NCBI GenBank assembly: GCA_002973635.1
Contig: CP027224.1
Location: 1,622,501 to 1,686,500 of the forward strand
Direction of reading: 5' to 3'
DNA length: 64,000 nucleotides
Source: Lysinibacillus sp. B2A1
GTDB lineage: Bacteria; Bacillota; Bacilli; Bacillales_A; Planococcaceae
The stretch's first letter is position 1. The number at the start of each line of letters is the position of its first letter. Positions 18,690 through 27,295 of the stretch are shown piece after piece. Both the position numbers and the translations under genes were made by a program. The notes below the pieces were generated by a model. It saw nothing but the letters and a program-made list of their open reading frames with translations, had not been told where the DNA came from and made no database searches.

Positions 18690-19579
18690 GATTCTTGTCC
18701 TCCTACATCGTAGTAATGCATAAAAATATCTTCGAGTGATTGTGATATAACATCGAGGTCCACCATTTGATAGTGTGCTAATGTTGAAAGTAATGTTTGG
18801 ACATTCCCTTGAACCTTGATAATCACCTGTGTTGGACTGATTTGCTCAGTCGTAAATGGTTCCTCTAGGAAGCGGGAAAGCTCCTGCTCACTTTGAAATT
18901 CAATTAAGAATTTTTTTGATTTGCGTTTTTTTAGATCAGCAATGGCTTCTATGGCAACAACCTTTCCGGCATTAATAATGGCTACTCGGTCACAGGTCTT
19001 CTCAATTTCCTCAATCATATGAGAGGACATGAAGATAGTCGTTCCTTTTTCTTTTTCTCGGATAACCAAATCAATAAATTTTGTTTGCATAAGCGGGTCT
19101 AATCCACTTGTCGGCTCATCTAAAATGACTATTTCAGGACTATGCATAAATGCACAAACTAAACCGACTTTTTGCTTCATGCCCTTTGACATTTTCTTTA
19201 TTAGCCCTGTAGCATTTAATTCAAAGTATTGCATAAGCTCATGAGCTCTTGTTAGATCATGTAGTCCCCGCATTTTGGCAATAAATTGAATAAATTGTTG
19301 TCCCGTCATTTTATCAATAAACGCTATTTCACCTGGTAAATACCCTACAAATTTTTGTATTTCAGCTGTAGCTTTTCGGCAATCTAATCCTTTTATAGTA
19401 CAGATGCCCTCAGTTGGCTGTAAAAACCCCATTAAATGTCTGATTGTTGTAGATTTACCAGCACCATTTGGACCTAAAAATCCAAATACCTCTCCTTTTC
19501 CAATCTGTAAGTTCACATTTTGTATACTATAAAAATCCCCAAACCTTTTAGTTAACTGATTAATCTCAATTATTGTCAT
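18686..19579 (-). CDS. ABC transporter ATP-binding protein
   Basis: A 297-residue ATPase. Walker A GPNGAGKST, signature MSKGMKQKVG, Walker B VILDEPTSG, and an H-loop FMSSHM; a C-terminal extension of about 80 residues follows, as in drug-export ABC-2 ATPases. The start at 19579 is chosen because AAAGGGG lies 8 bp before this ATG; the GTG three codons upstream would run into the TetR stop. It follows the TetR gene by only 5 bp and overlaps the permease by 4 bp. Confidence 0.9.
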   Translation of the reverse strand: MTIIEINQLTKRFGDFYSIQNVNLQIGKGEVFGFLGPNGAGKSTTIRHLMGFLQPTEGICTIKGLDCRKATAEIQKFVGYLPGEIAFIDKMTGQQFIQFIAKMRGLHDLTRAHELMQYFELNATGLIKKMSKGMKQKVGLVCAFMHSPEIVILDEPTSGLDPLMQTKFIDLVIREKEKGTTIFMSSHMIEEIEKTCDRVAIINAGKVVAIEAIADLKKRKSKKFLIEFQSEQELSRFLEEPFTTEQISPTQVIIKVQGNVQTLLSTLAHYQMVDLDVISQSLEDIFMHYYDVGGQES

Positions 19580-19584
19580 GCTAA

Positions 19585-20232
19585 TCACCCCTTTGTGTTT
19601 CGGTATAATAATTGTTTTAAAAATTCAAAATAATGGGCTGCCTCTTCCATGGATTGCTCTAGTAATTGATGAAAGCCTTCAGCGTTATCCACGTTGCTTT
19701 TTAATTGCTTTTCAAATCGATCACTGATTCCATCAGTAACCCATCTAATAGTATCTAATGCCTTAGTATTATCTATATTTTCATGAAATAAATTATAATC
19801 AATTCCAGCGAACACACGAGTATAGGAAGAATCTTGTAGCTTACTATTATATTGATCAAGTTCATTTCTTACTTCTAAGCTTGTTTCAGCATATGTCTTT
19901 TTTAAGAAATCAAAAAGTGTATGGTATTGCTGAATTAATGCAAATTTCATCATCATGATTTGTTTATAGCGTTTAAAAATATCGGGTTCTTCCAAATCTA
20001 CGCTACTATTGATTGCTTCAGTGAAAATCGTTGTTACATAGTCATATAAATAAAGATATAAATTTTTTTTACTACCAAAGTAGTGAAATAAAATTCCTTT
20101 TGATATTTTTGCATCCTTCACTATTTTATTAGTTGAAGCGGTTTCGTAGTTATGAAATGAGAATTCTCGTAGTGCAGCATTTATAATTTTATAACGTTTT
20201 TCATCTTCTAAATTTTGAAATGCTTGATACAA
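19585..20232 (-). CDS. TetR/AcrR-family regulator of the downstream ABC exporter
   Basis: A 215-residue TetR-type regulator with the standard DNA-binding head (FSFHNYETASTNKIVKDAKI, then SKGILFHYFGSKKNLYLY). The start is a TTG at 20232, set by a good AAAGGGAG ribosome binding site 7 bp upstream; a longer reading would begin inside the operator. It is the first gene of the operon with the ABC genes at 18686 and 17892. A perfect inverted repeat in its promoter (20275-20293) fits autorepression that also controls the exporter. Confidence 0.88.
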   Translation of the reverse strand: MYQAFQNLEDEKRYKIINAALREFSFHNYETASTNKIVKDAKISKGILFHYFGSKKNLYLYLYDYVTTIFTEAINSSVDLEEPDIFKRYKQIMMMKFALIQQYHTLFDFLKKTYAETSLEVRNELDQYNSKLQDSSYTRVFAGIDYNLFHENIDNTKALDTIRWVTDGISDRFEKQLKSNVDNAEGFHQLLEQSMEEAAHYFEFLKQLLYRNTKG

Positions 20233-20274
20233 TTTTTTTCTCCCTTTTATGTATTTTAAGTCGATTATATATGC

Positions 20275-20293
20275 ATTGACCAAGGTGGTCAAT
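20275..20293. promoter_or_regulatory. TetR operator upstream of TetR-ABC operon
   Basis: ATTGACCAAGGTGGTCAAT is a perfect 7-bp inverted repeat (ATTGACC/GGTCAAT) with a 5-bp spacer, centred about 50 bp before the TTG start of the TetR gene. Its TTGACC half-site resembles the TTGACT operator at 16521. Confidence 0.8.
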
Positions 20294-20491
20294 ATGATTG
20301 ATGGATAATTTTCCTAGAGATATAGATAGAGAAATGAACAGAAAGAGGATCTTAGGGAATAAAGAGTAAGCTTGTGGAACTCCATAGGGGGGACGAAGGC
20401 AGAAATTATCACATCCATATGGACAAAACCTTCGCGACATTACCCTGGGAGACTAATACTTTCTTTTGCAAACGTTAAATAAAAAGTCGAA

Positions 20492-21391
20492 TTATTTTCC
20501 ATAATAATTATTCAAGGTTGCTTCTAAGCGTTCTTCTAAATTCTTAGAAATATAGTTCAAGGCGAATTGCTCTTTTTCCATCTCAATTTGTGAGGAACGA
20601 AACATTTTCACGAAAAAGCCTACTTTTCTTTCCTGTGAAAATTGCTGTAAGGCCTCTGTGCGCAATATGGATACAATTTCATTCTCAATATGACGCTCAC
20701 GTATTTTTTGAACGATGGTCTTCACGTTTTCTCCCTGCAGCTCTTGAATTTGTTTTTGTAAATTTTCATTTTCTTGTTTCAGCTCAGCTGTTTCTTTTTG
20801 TATGTCTTCAAAAGAACTTGACTCAGTGGATAGTAATTGAATTTTTTGTGTAAGAAAATCTTGATTAATAGCTACTTGCAGGGCTCCTTGCTCTTCATTT
20901 GGCAAGATAGTAAAGAGTCCCGTTTGGATTATCTGCTGTAAGACATTTCCGAGAACATCGACTTTATTGGCTAAATCATCATTAATCATTGTTGTTGCAG
21001 TTATTTGATGATTAGGGAGTTGACCATGATCATTAATCCCTAATAAATTCTTCAGACCTTTAACACGGTGCTTGTCCTTTAATAATAAAATCATCCGAAG
21101 TCTTAAAATGGCAGAAAGATTTAAACGAATATTGGTGTTTGGGCTATTTGTAGCATCATTAAAAATATACTGTTCAAATGGCTTAATATAGTAACGAAGC
21201 ATCGCATCAGTGATATTAAACCAACCAGCTACTTCTGAAATAGAATAATAATTTGATTCCTTAATATGTGCTAAATAAGCATCATTATAAAGAGTTTCTT
21301 CTAATGGTGTATCTTGTTGTAAAACAACAAATAATGGGTCATGTTGTACAATTTCGAGTACCATTTCCTTTGCATCATTTAGTTTCAGCAT
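20492..21391 (-). CDS. MerR-like DNA-binding protein with coiled coil
   Basis: A 299-residue protein, start ATG 21391 (GTGGGGTG upstream; a GTG at 21406 is the alternative). Residues near 45-65 (YYSISEVAGWFNITDAMLRY, then YI) look like the winged helix-turn-helix of MerR/RacA-type proteins. Residues near 200-225 (EIQKETAELKQENENLQKQI) form a clear coiled coil. No named family is recognised for the whole protein. It resembles regulators or chromosome-associated proteins that read DNA through one MerR-like head and dimerise by a coil. No signal peptide is present, so it is cytosolic. It stands alone. Confidence 0.75.
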   Translation of the reverse strand: MLKLNDAKEMVLEIVQHDPLFVVLQQDTPLEETLYNDAYLAHIKESNYYSISEVAGWFNITDAMLRYYIKPFEQYIFNDATNSPNTNIRLNLSAILRLRMILLLKDKHRVKGLKNLLGINDHGQLPNHQITATTMINDDLANKVDVLGNVLQQIIQTGLFTILPNEEQGALQVAINQDFLTQKIQLLSTESSSFEDIQKETAELKQENENLQKQIQELQGENVKTIVQKIRERHIENEIVSILRTEALQQFSQERKVGFFVKMFRSSQIEMEKEQFALNYISKNLEERLEATLNNYYGK

Positions 21392-21551
21392 CCTTTCACA
21401 CCCCACTTTAATTTTCGAAAAAAATGACCTCTATATAGGTTCTATTCTTCTGGAAGCATTTGTATGCCTACTTTATGTAGGAAAAAATCAATAGCTTCAA
21501 TTTTGTGAATGCTTTCCTCTATAAAAAAGAGACTAAAGTTGGGTGATGGAA

Positions 21552-21725
21552 ATGAACACTGTACGTAAGAAAGTTAATCAGCGTAGAGTCAGGCTAATCA
21601 ATCAACAGGACCACATAGCTTTTTTCAGTTGTAAAGGGTGCTCAAAGCGAGCTGCATACAAGCCTACTAAAAAGTGCCGAGGATGCAAGTTTATAAGGAA
21701 CTCAGGAGCAATGGGAAAGAGCTGA
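21552..21725 (+). CDS. Small zinc-ribbon-like protein
   Basis: About 57 residues, very basic. CKGC and CRGC are separated by 11 residues in the C-terminal half, the spacing of a small zinc ribbon. GGTGATGG lies near the ATG at 21552. I do not recognise the family. An RNA- or DNA-binding role would fit the charge, but that is inference. A hairpin follows 50 bp downstream. It could be spurious, although the paired CxxC motifs and the ribosome binding site argue for a real gene. Confidence 0.5.
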   Translation: MNTVRKKVNQRRVRLINQQDHIAFFSCKGCSKRAAYKPTKKCRGCKFIRNSGAMGKS

Positions 21726-21774
21726 AGCAGATTATTCAGTTGCGTAGGTGGAAGACGTAAGTGAAATAAAAAAG

Positions 21775-21812
21775 ACCTCGAGTGGGTATGTCTGGGTCAC
21801 GCCACTTGAGGT
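21775..21812 (+). terminator. Hairpin after the small zinc-ribbon gene
   Basis: ACCTCGAGTGG and CCACTTGAGGT pair with one mismatch. The spacer is about 16 nt and no good T-tract follows, so it may be an imperfect terminator or other RNA structure. Confidence 0.45.
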
Positions 21813-21909
21813 AAACATAAATTTCACTAAGGAAATAAAAAGTATAGCTATTCTGATAATTGGTGTAAAGGGTATTTGAAAGATATTGCGAAGCGAGAAA
21901 GGTTATTAA

Positions 21910-22032
21910 ATGAAATTCATAAATTGGTTTTAGGATGAATTTGTTTATACGAAAATAGGAATAATCGCTGGATGGGCATGGTTTGTAATATTGATTTTGG
22001 GTTTAATTATTGATTTGGCTAATGAGCAATAG
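21910..22032 (+). pseudogene. Small membrane peptide gene stopped by TAG
   Basis: ATG 21910 has GAGAAAGG 7 bp upstream. Codons 1-7 read MKFINWF, codon 8 is TAG (21931-21933), and the same frame then continues for 32 residues with a transmembrane segment (IGIIAGWAWFVILILGLII) to a normal stop at 22032. A TGG to TAG change would account for it, since Trp fits the aromatic setting. Too short to identify. It may be a decayed small membrane peptide, or a coincidence; the ribosome binding site and hydrophobic core favour decay. Confidence 0.4.
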
Positions 22033-22116
22033 AAACAAATGGTACAGTAAATCTAAATAAAAATACTAATGAAATAAAACCTTTTAATGAACAATTACGG
22101 TGACGAGTCCGGAAAT

Positions 22117-22132
22117 GATATACTAGTATATC
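22117..22132. promoter_or_regulatory. Perfect 16-bp palindrome upstream of mepB-like gene
   Basis: GATATACTAGTATATC is a perfect 16-bp palindrome, followed by a related half-site TTAGTATA. It ends 13 bp before the AAGGAG ribosome binding site of the MepB-family gene, an ordinary place for a dimeric repressor site. Confidence 0.7.
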
Positions 22133-22157
22133 TTAGTATACGATAAGGAGTAAAACT

Positions 22158-22667
22158 ATGAATAAATTTAATAAGACGTTAGCATATGTAAATGAATTAC
22201 TATATGAACCTAATAATTTAACTATAAAAAACATCCAAGAAGAGACTCAAAATTCAGATTATGGGGCTGGGATATTTCAGTTAAATTCCAAATCGATTAG
22301 ATTTAGAGTCGCAAAAATAACACCTACCAAGATAGGACAGTTTGTTTCATTTTGGGAAAAGGATGAAGCTAATAAAAACCAAGCATTTACATATGATAAT
22401 GCTACTGATTTATTGGTAATAAATACCTTTAATGATAATGGTGATTTTGGTCAATTCGTTTTTCCAAAAGAGATTCTTTTACAACAAAACATCCTTAGAA
22501 CCTCTAGTACAAAGGGAAAAATGGCAATTAGAGTTTATCCTAGATGGGATACTCCCACTAGCAAACAAGCGATAGCAACACAAAAGTGGCAATTACCGTA
22601 TTTTTTTCATATTAGTGATGTGAATAGTTTACCAATACATGAGCTATTAAAATTATACACCAACTAA
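22158..22667 (+). CDS. MepB-family protein
   Basis: A 169-residue cytosolic protein matching the MepB family (FRVAKITPTKIGQFVSFWEK, then FDNATD-like and FGQFVFPKEIL, with MAIRVYPRWDTPTSKQA near the C-terminus). AAGGAG lies 8 bp before the ATG. MepB is encoded in the Staphylococcus mepRAB multidrug-efflux operon, but its function is unknown, and no MepA pump or MepR regulator is found nearby here. A strong palindrome at 22117-22132 likely controls it. It ends 2 bp before a transposase remnant, so the region downstream has been rearranged. Confidence 0.88.
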   Translation: MNKFNKTLAYVNELLYEPNNLTIKNIQEETQNSDYGAGIFQLNSKSIRFRVAKITPTKIGQFVSFWEKDEANKNQAFTYDNATDLLVINTFNDNGDFGQFVFPKEILLQQNILRTSSTKGKMAIRVYPRWDTPTSKQAIATQKWQLPYFFHISDVNSLPIHELLKLYTN

Positions 22668-22669
22668 AA

Positions 22670-23110
22670 TTAGATATCTTTAACTGTGTCATTCAAATAG
22701 TTACTGTACACGAGATGAAAGCGATCCAGCACATGAATCGCAGCTGGATAAACGGCTTGTATCGCGTTCGCCATCGCTAGGGCGAAATCACTGACCACCG
22801 CACGAATAGGACCTGTTACTTTCTGTAAAACAGCGGTAATGGCGTCTTGATTTTGGTGAGGAACAATCGCCAAAATACGACCTGTGTCGGCATTTAAAAC
22901 ACTGGTCGCATAATTGTGTCCTTTGCGCAAGGCGAACGCATCTACACAGATAGTTGTGGCAATTTCTTCCGTTAATTCATCTGCTGGAAAAGAAACTTCG
23001 AAAAAGATGGTAACGGTACTAGCATTTGGATAAGCTTGGAGTACAAAGCGAAAACTCCTCTCGTGGTTTGTCTCGACAACAATTACGATACGTGAGTTTT
23101 CGCTTTTCTT
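22670..23110 (-). pseudogene. ISL3-family transposase remnant
   Basis: On the minus strand the frame holds the middle part of an ISL3 transposase: VIVVETNHERSF, then IATTICVDAFALRKGHNYAT, the catalytic-domain stretch VVSDFALAMANAIQAVYPAA and IHVLDRFHLVY. Both the N-terminal zinc-finger part and the C-terminal third are gone, and it stops at TAG next to the MepB gene. The residues are unlike the intact ISL3 element at 55620-56988, so it comes from another member of the family. No inverted ends are visible. Confidence 0.8.
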
Positions 23111-23223
23111 CTAGACTGAAATGTAAAATTATTGAATTAATAGAAAATCAATCACGTTATGATGAAGAGCCTAATATAAGTGTTTATAGTATTTTATTCC
23201 AAAATAAGAGAGGGATTTTTATT

Positions 23224-23724
23224 ATGATAATAACGAAATATCGTATTTTTATAGATGCTCAAAAAGAAACAGATTGGTTAAATGCAATGGCAGTTAAAGG
23301 ATACGAACTTGAGAAAACTAATGGGTTCTCCTATCGCTTTAAACAGTCTGAAGAGACAAAACAATATAAGATCGTTTATACAAAAAATAAAGAAGAAGCT
23401 AATTCGTTTATGTCGGAAGAGAACAATATTCATTGTAAAGCTTTTGTCAACGGGTACGCATATTTTGAAAGTAAATCTTCTAACGGACCATTGTTATTCA
23501 ATAACAATTTAAGTAAACAAATAAAACTACTAAAAAGTAGACAAGCAACTCTATTATTTATGTTAGCATTGAATATTTTTGTGGGGACTTTACTACTCTA
23601 CGCTAGCCCTCATTTAATGTGGTTCATAATTATGCCACTATTAATTGTGACAACAATTGGATATGTACAAATTAAAATTCAATTAGTAATTAATAAAATG
23701 AATCGACAAATAAGGTTTAATTAA
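23224..23724 (+). CDS. DUF2812 membrane protein
   Basis: A 166-residue protein starting at ATG 23224 (AGAGAGGG lies upstream). The N-terminal part (MIITKYRIFIDAQKETDWLN, then AMAVKGYELEKTNGFSYRF) is the DUF2812 pattern found in Firmicutes proteins often paired with PadR regulators. Two transmembrane helices lie near residues 115-135 and 138-158. The usual PadR partner is missing; the open frame upstream includes the 5' debris of the ISL3 remnant. DUF2812 function is unknown; such proteins sit in bacteriocin- or stress-related operons. It ends just before the IS4-type element. Confidence 0.75.
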   Translation: MIITKYRIFIDAQKETDWLNAMAVKGYELEKTNGFSYRFKQSEETKQYKIVYTKNKEEANSFMSEENNIHCKAFVNGYAYFESKSSNGPLLFNNNLSKQIKLLKSRQATLLFMLALNIFVGTLLLYASPHLMWFIIMPLLIVTTIGYVQIKIQLVINKMNRQIRFN

Positions 23725-23794
23725 ACAATAAACGTAATGTTACAAATATGCCAAATGTTCCAAACCATTTAATTGCATAATAAACATTGGATAT

Positions 23795-25038
23795 CACACG
23801 TGTTGATTAACCAAATTCATCCAGTACTTACTTGATACAGTTCCTGATGAAATGTGAGTATTTCTTTGAGACCGATGTACCACTCGACAGGTAGGGTTGC
23901 ACAAAGAAGCCGGCGTTTAAAACCAGCGAAGGATAAGCGTTTACAGTTGTTTTTCTTGTGTCCTTCGGTATGTAAAAACTTTAGTAACACATAGGCAATT
24001 AAAGCCGCAAAAAGCTGATTAAATACCGCATTTTTCGTCGTGCCAAATAACACAGGCACATTTAAGTTCTGTTTAATCCAGCGAAAAAAGGATTCGATTG
24101 CCCAGCGTTCTTTGTACATACCTGCGATTTCTTCTGCCGTTACATCACGGAGATTCGTGACAACTCGTACAATCCTACCTTCATAATCTGTTAACTCAAC
24201 AACACGGTGGCGTTCTTTTGTTTGTTTTTGAGCTGTGCCAAGTGTACACGTGAAATCAGCGATGATATTGGCCTCTTCAACGGCAGCTTTTTTTAACGAT
24301 TTTTTGCGATTTAACTGGATATTATCCTTTAAACGAATGACGAAATCTTGATTTGTTGTCACATAGCGATCGACTTTATCCATGGAAAAATAAGCACGAT
24401 CTGCAACGATAATAAACCCCTTATCTTCCAATTCGACACCGATAGGACCATCATGCTTCAGACCAGTTGTTTCAACGACTTGAAGGGGCATCCCTGTGCT
24501 ATTTGTAAAGCTAACATGCAGTTTAATACCGGAACGTTCACCGTGATAAAGCGCCCATGGCAAGCGTTTTTCCCGACTGTGATTGTTGTGGAATCAATCG
24601 CCAATAGCTCTTTTTTCAGTTTCAGTTTACGTCTCGCTGCCCGGTTTAATCGGCTGACAATCAACTCAAAAATACGTTGACAATCAGATAGTTACAGTTC
24701 ACCTAAACGTTTGGAAAGCGTAGAATAATCTACTGGTTTCAAGCCTTTCTCTATTGCCACATCGGAAGCGTAACGTAAGCTTTTCCATTCAAATGCAGCT
24801 GCGCCAACTAAGTAATTTAGAAGCGTTGGTACATCACATTTACGAGCCGTATCTTCAAAACTAAATTCAGCGAGAATTCCATCGATTTCTTCCTGTGAAA
24901 TAAAGTTTTGAAGTAGTGTGAAAATCGTGGTATTCTTAGCCATGACTCGTAAAAGTTTGTGTGGTAACTTACATTTTACATGGAATCTCTCTTTTTTATT
25001 AGGTTTTCATGGTAAAAACTAGTTAATCAACAGACGTG
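23795..25038 (-). mobile_element. IS4-family insertion sequence, inactivated
   Basis: About 1.24 kb bounded by imperfect inverted ends: CACACGTGTTGATTAACC at the left and, on the other strand from the right, CACGTCTGTTGATTAACT. Both ends recur exactly at the borders of the 456-bp derivative at 29061-29516, which defines them well. The single transposase gene is on the minus strand and is broken. The element separates the DUF2812 gene from a truncated gene whose 5' end it removed. No target duplication is obvious. Confidence 0.85.
23817..24943 (-). pseudogene. IS4-family transposase with nonsense and frameshift
   Basis: The transposase begins MAKNTTIFTLLQNF at 24943. It has an in-frame TAA after KRLGEL (near 24692), runs on in the same frame through the first catalytic aspartate (LLAIDSTTI), then shifts by one base near TVGK at about 24570. 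The rest carries the second aspartate (IIVADRAYF) and the Y-R-E-K signature, Y-2-R-3-E-6-K, in YKERWAIESFFRWIK. All DDE residues are thus present but the gene needs two repairs to be translated. An IS231-like member of IS4 is likely. Confidence 0.85.
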
Positions 25039-25636
25039 TTCTATTAATATTGTAGCAGGTGTTTACTATAATTTGGGAACAGTAAATGGCAAACCTTTGA
25101 ATGGTACGCCTTTAGCAAGTGGGGGATTCAATTCGAATTTTAGTCCTAAATTATGGAAAGTTTCGGGTTCGTCCATTGTAACACCAGAGCAAGAAGCAGC
25201 ACTTAAAATGCGACAACCCTACTCACTACCCGAACGTCAAGAAGCAAATGAATTTGTAGCAGTTTTTATGAGCCTCTCTCGGTTAGCAGAAGGAAAAAAA
25301 ACTGTGGATAGTATGAATGATGATGCTATGTTTGCGCAACATTTCCCAAAATTCGCTGAGGGGATAGGGCTTGATTTAAGTCAACCGTTTACCATCAATG
25401 GAAAATCGTTTACTTATTCGCAAGGAACATTGCAAATGACAGATACAGAAGATTAACCAAAAGAGTCTGATTTTACATGGTTATATGGTGCATCAAGTGG
25501 CTGGTTCCAAGTCCCATTACTGAATAGAAGGGGTGAACTAGGTTATGATAAAGGCTTATGTAATCCTAAATATGCTAAGTTATTCAAACAAAACACATTT
25601 ACTTCAGCCATCAATGCGTGTACAAGGGTAATTTAA
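25039..25636 (+). pseudogene. Truncated unknown gene next to IS4-type element
   Basis: An open frame enters directly from the end of the insertion sequence (IVAGVYYNLGTVNGKPLNGT) with no start of its own, so the 5' part was lost. It stops at TAA 25454-25456 (TDTED), yet the same frame goes on for 59 further codons (PKESDFTWLYGASSGWFQVP and more) to TAA at 25636. It looks like one gene with a lost start and one nonsense codon. An ATG-like internal start at 25073 would give 127 residues. I recognise no family; the residues look soluble. Confidence 0.5.
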
Positions 25637-25814
25637 TATTACGAATTAAGTACAAATAAAAAAAGAGTAGCTTTTGCCACTCTAACTAAAGAATTGTCAT
25701 TTCATTTGCCATCTCTAACATAAAGATTGTTTATGGAAATTCGTAACCAGTAAAGTCTTACTGTCAAGGGATGTATCCTAATCTTAAAATATTAGGATAG
25801 TGCAGTTTGAAAAA

Positions 25815-26393
25815 TTAGTTATATTCTACAATCATTTTACTACCACCAAATACAGTGAATCCATCCATGCCTGTATGTTGCATCAGAACAGTTCCTTCTA
25901 TTTGGACAAACCATAGACTACTAGCATTGTCACCTGCAAAAGCTGTTGTTTTGCTTGTAGATGTAGGTGTATTAGTCTTTTGGAATTTAACAGTTGCTGT
26001 AGTGCCATCACCATTTGTAAGACGATAATTATCAATGGATGTATAGAGTGATTGTGTCACAGATACATTAGTTGGACAATAAATCGTAACACTAACAACT
26101 TTTGAACCCGTAGGAATTACTTTACTTAAATCAATATTTTGCCCAATAGAACTAATTTTACCTGTCGACCTTGATGTAGCAAAATCCTTAGCTAGTGTAC
26201 TTGTTGTCGATTGATTAATTGCATATGTTGCATAATCCTCCAATACATCTACTAATGGTACTTCAACAGTTTTTATTTCTGTCAAGTTCTCTGTTAGCGC
26301 ACGTTCACTTGCAAGAATAGCAGGAGTACCTGTAGATAATACCATAGCTGCTGTTAATCCAGCATATAGAAGCTTTTTCAAATTCAATCCCAC
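25815..26393 (-). CDS. Secreted protein of unknown function
   Basis: A 192-residue protein with a signal peptide: basic MGLNLKK, hydrophobic core LLYAGLTAAMVLSTG and a probable cleavage site after ILASERA near residue 29-32. The mature part is rich in Ser and Thr and in predicted strands, with no cysteine pairs apart from one Cys (YCPTNVS). No known domain is seen. AAGGTGGGATTG supplies the ribosome binding site. It follows another unknown gene on the same strand by 119 bp, so the two might be co-transcribed. A cell-surface or secreted role is likely; nothing more can be said. Confidence 0.7.
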   Translation of the reverse strand: MGLNLKKLLYAGLTAAMVLSTGTPAILASERALTENLTEIKTVEVPLVDVLEDYATYAINQSTTSTLAKDFATSRSTGKISSIGQNIDLSKVIPTGSKVVSVTIYCPTNVSVTQSLYTSIDNYRLTNGDGTTATVKFQKTNTPTSTSKTTAFAGDNASSLWFVQIEGTVLMQHTGMDGFTVFGGSKMIVEYN

Positions 26394-26512
26394 CTTATTT
26401 CATTTTTCAAATATTTCCAAACTGCACTATAACCATAAATTACCAAAAATAGATATTTGTAAAATAAATTCAAATTAAATAGTTAAATAATGGTAAACTT
26501 ACAAAAAATGAT

Positions 26513-27295
26513 TTATTCTTGCTGGTTTGATAAATTTTTTAACTCATTCTTTGCTTGGTCTACAAACGACCAATATATTTTATTAAACTCATCCTTCTTT
26601 TGTTGTTCGGCAGGTGTTAAACCATAATGCCACTTGCCATTAATGCTTGTTAATAATGTCTGTCCTCCAACTACCACTTCATAGTCGTAACCACCTAAAG
26701 AATTTTGCCTCGGTTTAACGATACCATCAGTAGACATGGCTATATTTTTCTCTATTCCCCCATCCCTTTTACTTAGATAGGTGACAAGCGATAATTCTCC
26801 TAAAGGTGTCGCATTTTCGTTTTCTTCTGCTTCAAATTGTTTAATGGCTTTCATAGCCTGTTGATGTAGTGCTTGGCGGTCAGGTGATACAGGTGAAATA
26901 TATTGTGCACGTAATATGGCAAATTGTCTATTAATGGCATGATTTTCATCATTATTTCGATGTGTTGAATCATTGGCTGCTTTTGCCGTTCTCCTAGCTA
27001 ACGCTTTCATTTGTTCTATTAATTCATCCTGTGATGGTACTTGTTTCCCTTTGGTTGGTAACACATCCCAATCAGGTGTTGTTAAATCATTGGAAAACAT
27101 GGAGGCTGTTTTGACATTGGTTTGTTTCCCAATTTCATGGGGTGTGTAATTCCATAGCGAGTTGTCAGTTTGGGTGCTTTTTGTCGTAGGGATATAGGTT
27201 TCTGTTAAATGAGTTTGATTATCTTTTTTCTTCGTGTCATTACTTGCTGTGTTGACAGAAGTAGACTGTATTTGTGAGAAATTTGTAATTTTCAT
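26513..27295 (-). CDS. Protein of unknown function, no signal peptide
   Basis: A 260-residue hydrophilic protein beginning MKITNFSQIQSTSVNTASND. The first 60 residues are low-complexity, rich in Thr, Asn and Gln. The middle is helical (DELIEQMKALARRTAKAAND), and the C-terminal third has LGGYDYEVVVGGQTLLTSIN. The start pattern resembles flagellar-hook-like or cell-surface helper proteins of Bacillales, which also lack signal peptides, but I cannot assign a family. It lies upstream of the secreted protein at 25815. AGCGGTGAAA lies before the ATG. Confidence 0.65.
   Translation of the reverse strand: MKITNFSQIQSTSVNTASNDTKKKDNQTHLTETYIPTTKSTQTDNSLWNYTPHEIGKQTNVKTASMFSNDLTTPDWDVLPTKGKQVPSQDELIEQMKALARRTAKAANDSTHRNNDENHAINRQFAILRAQYISPVSPDRQALHQQAMKAIKQFEAEENENATPLGELSLVTYLSKRDGGIEKNIAMSTDGIVKPRQNSLGGYDYEVVVGGQTLLTSINGKWHYGLTPAEQQKKDEFNKIYWSFVDQAKNELKNLSNQQE

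Noticed and set aside
20201..20440. 79-codon minus-strand frame upstream of the TetR-ABC operon
   Set aside because: It overlaps the operator and the TTG start region of the TetR gene in another frame, and has low-complexity content.
23026..23223. N-terminal extension of the DUF2812 frame
   Set aside because: It runs through the antisense of the ISL3 remnant; the ATG at 23224 has the ribosome binding site and begins the family pattern.
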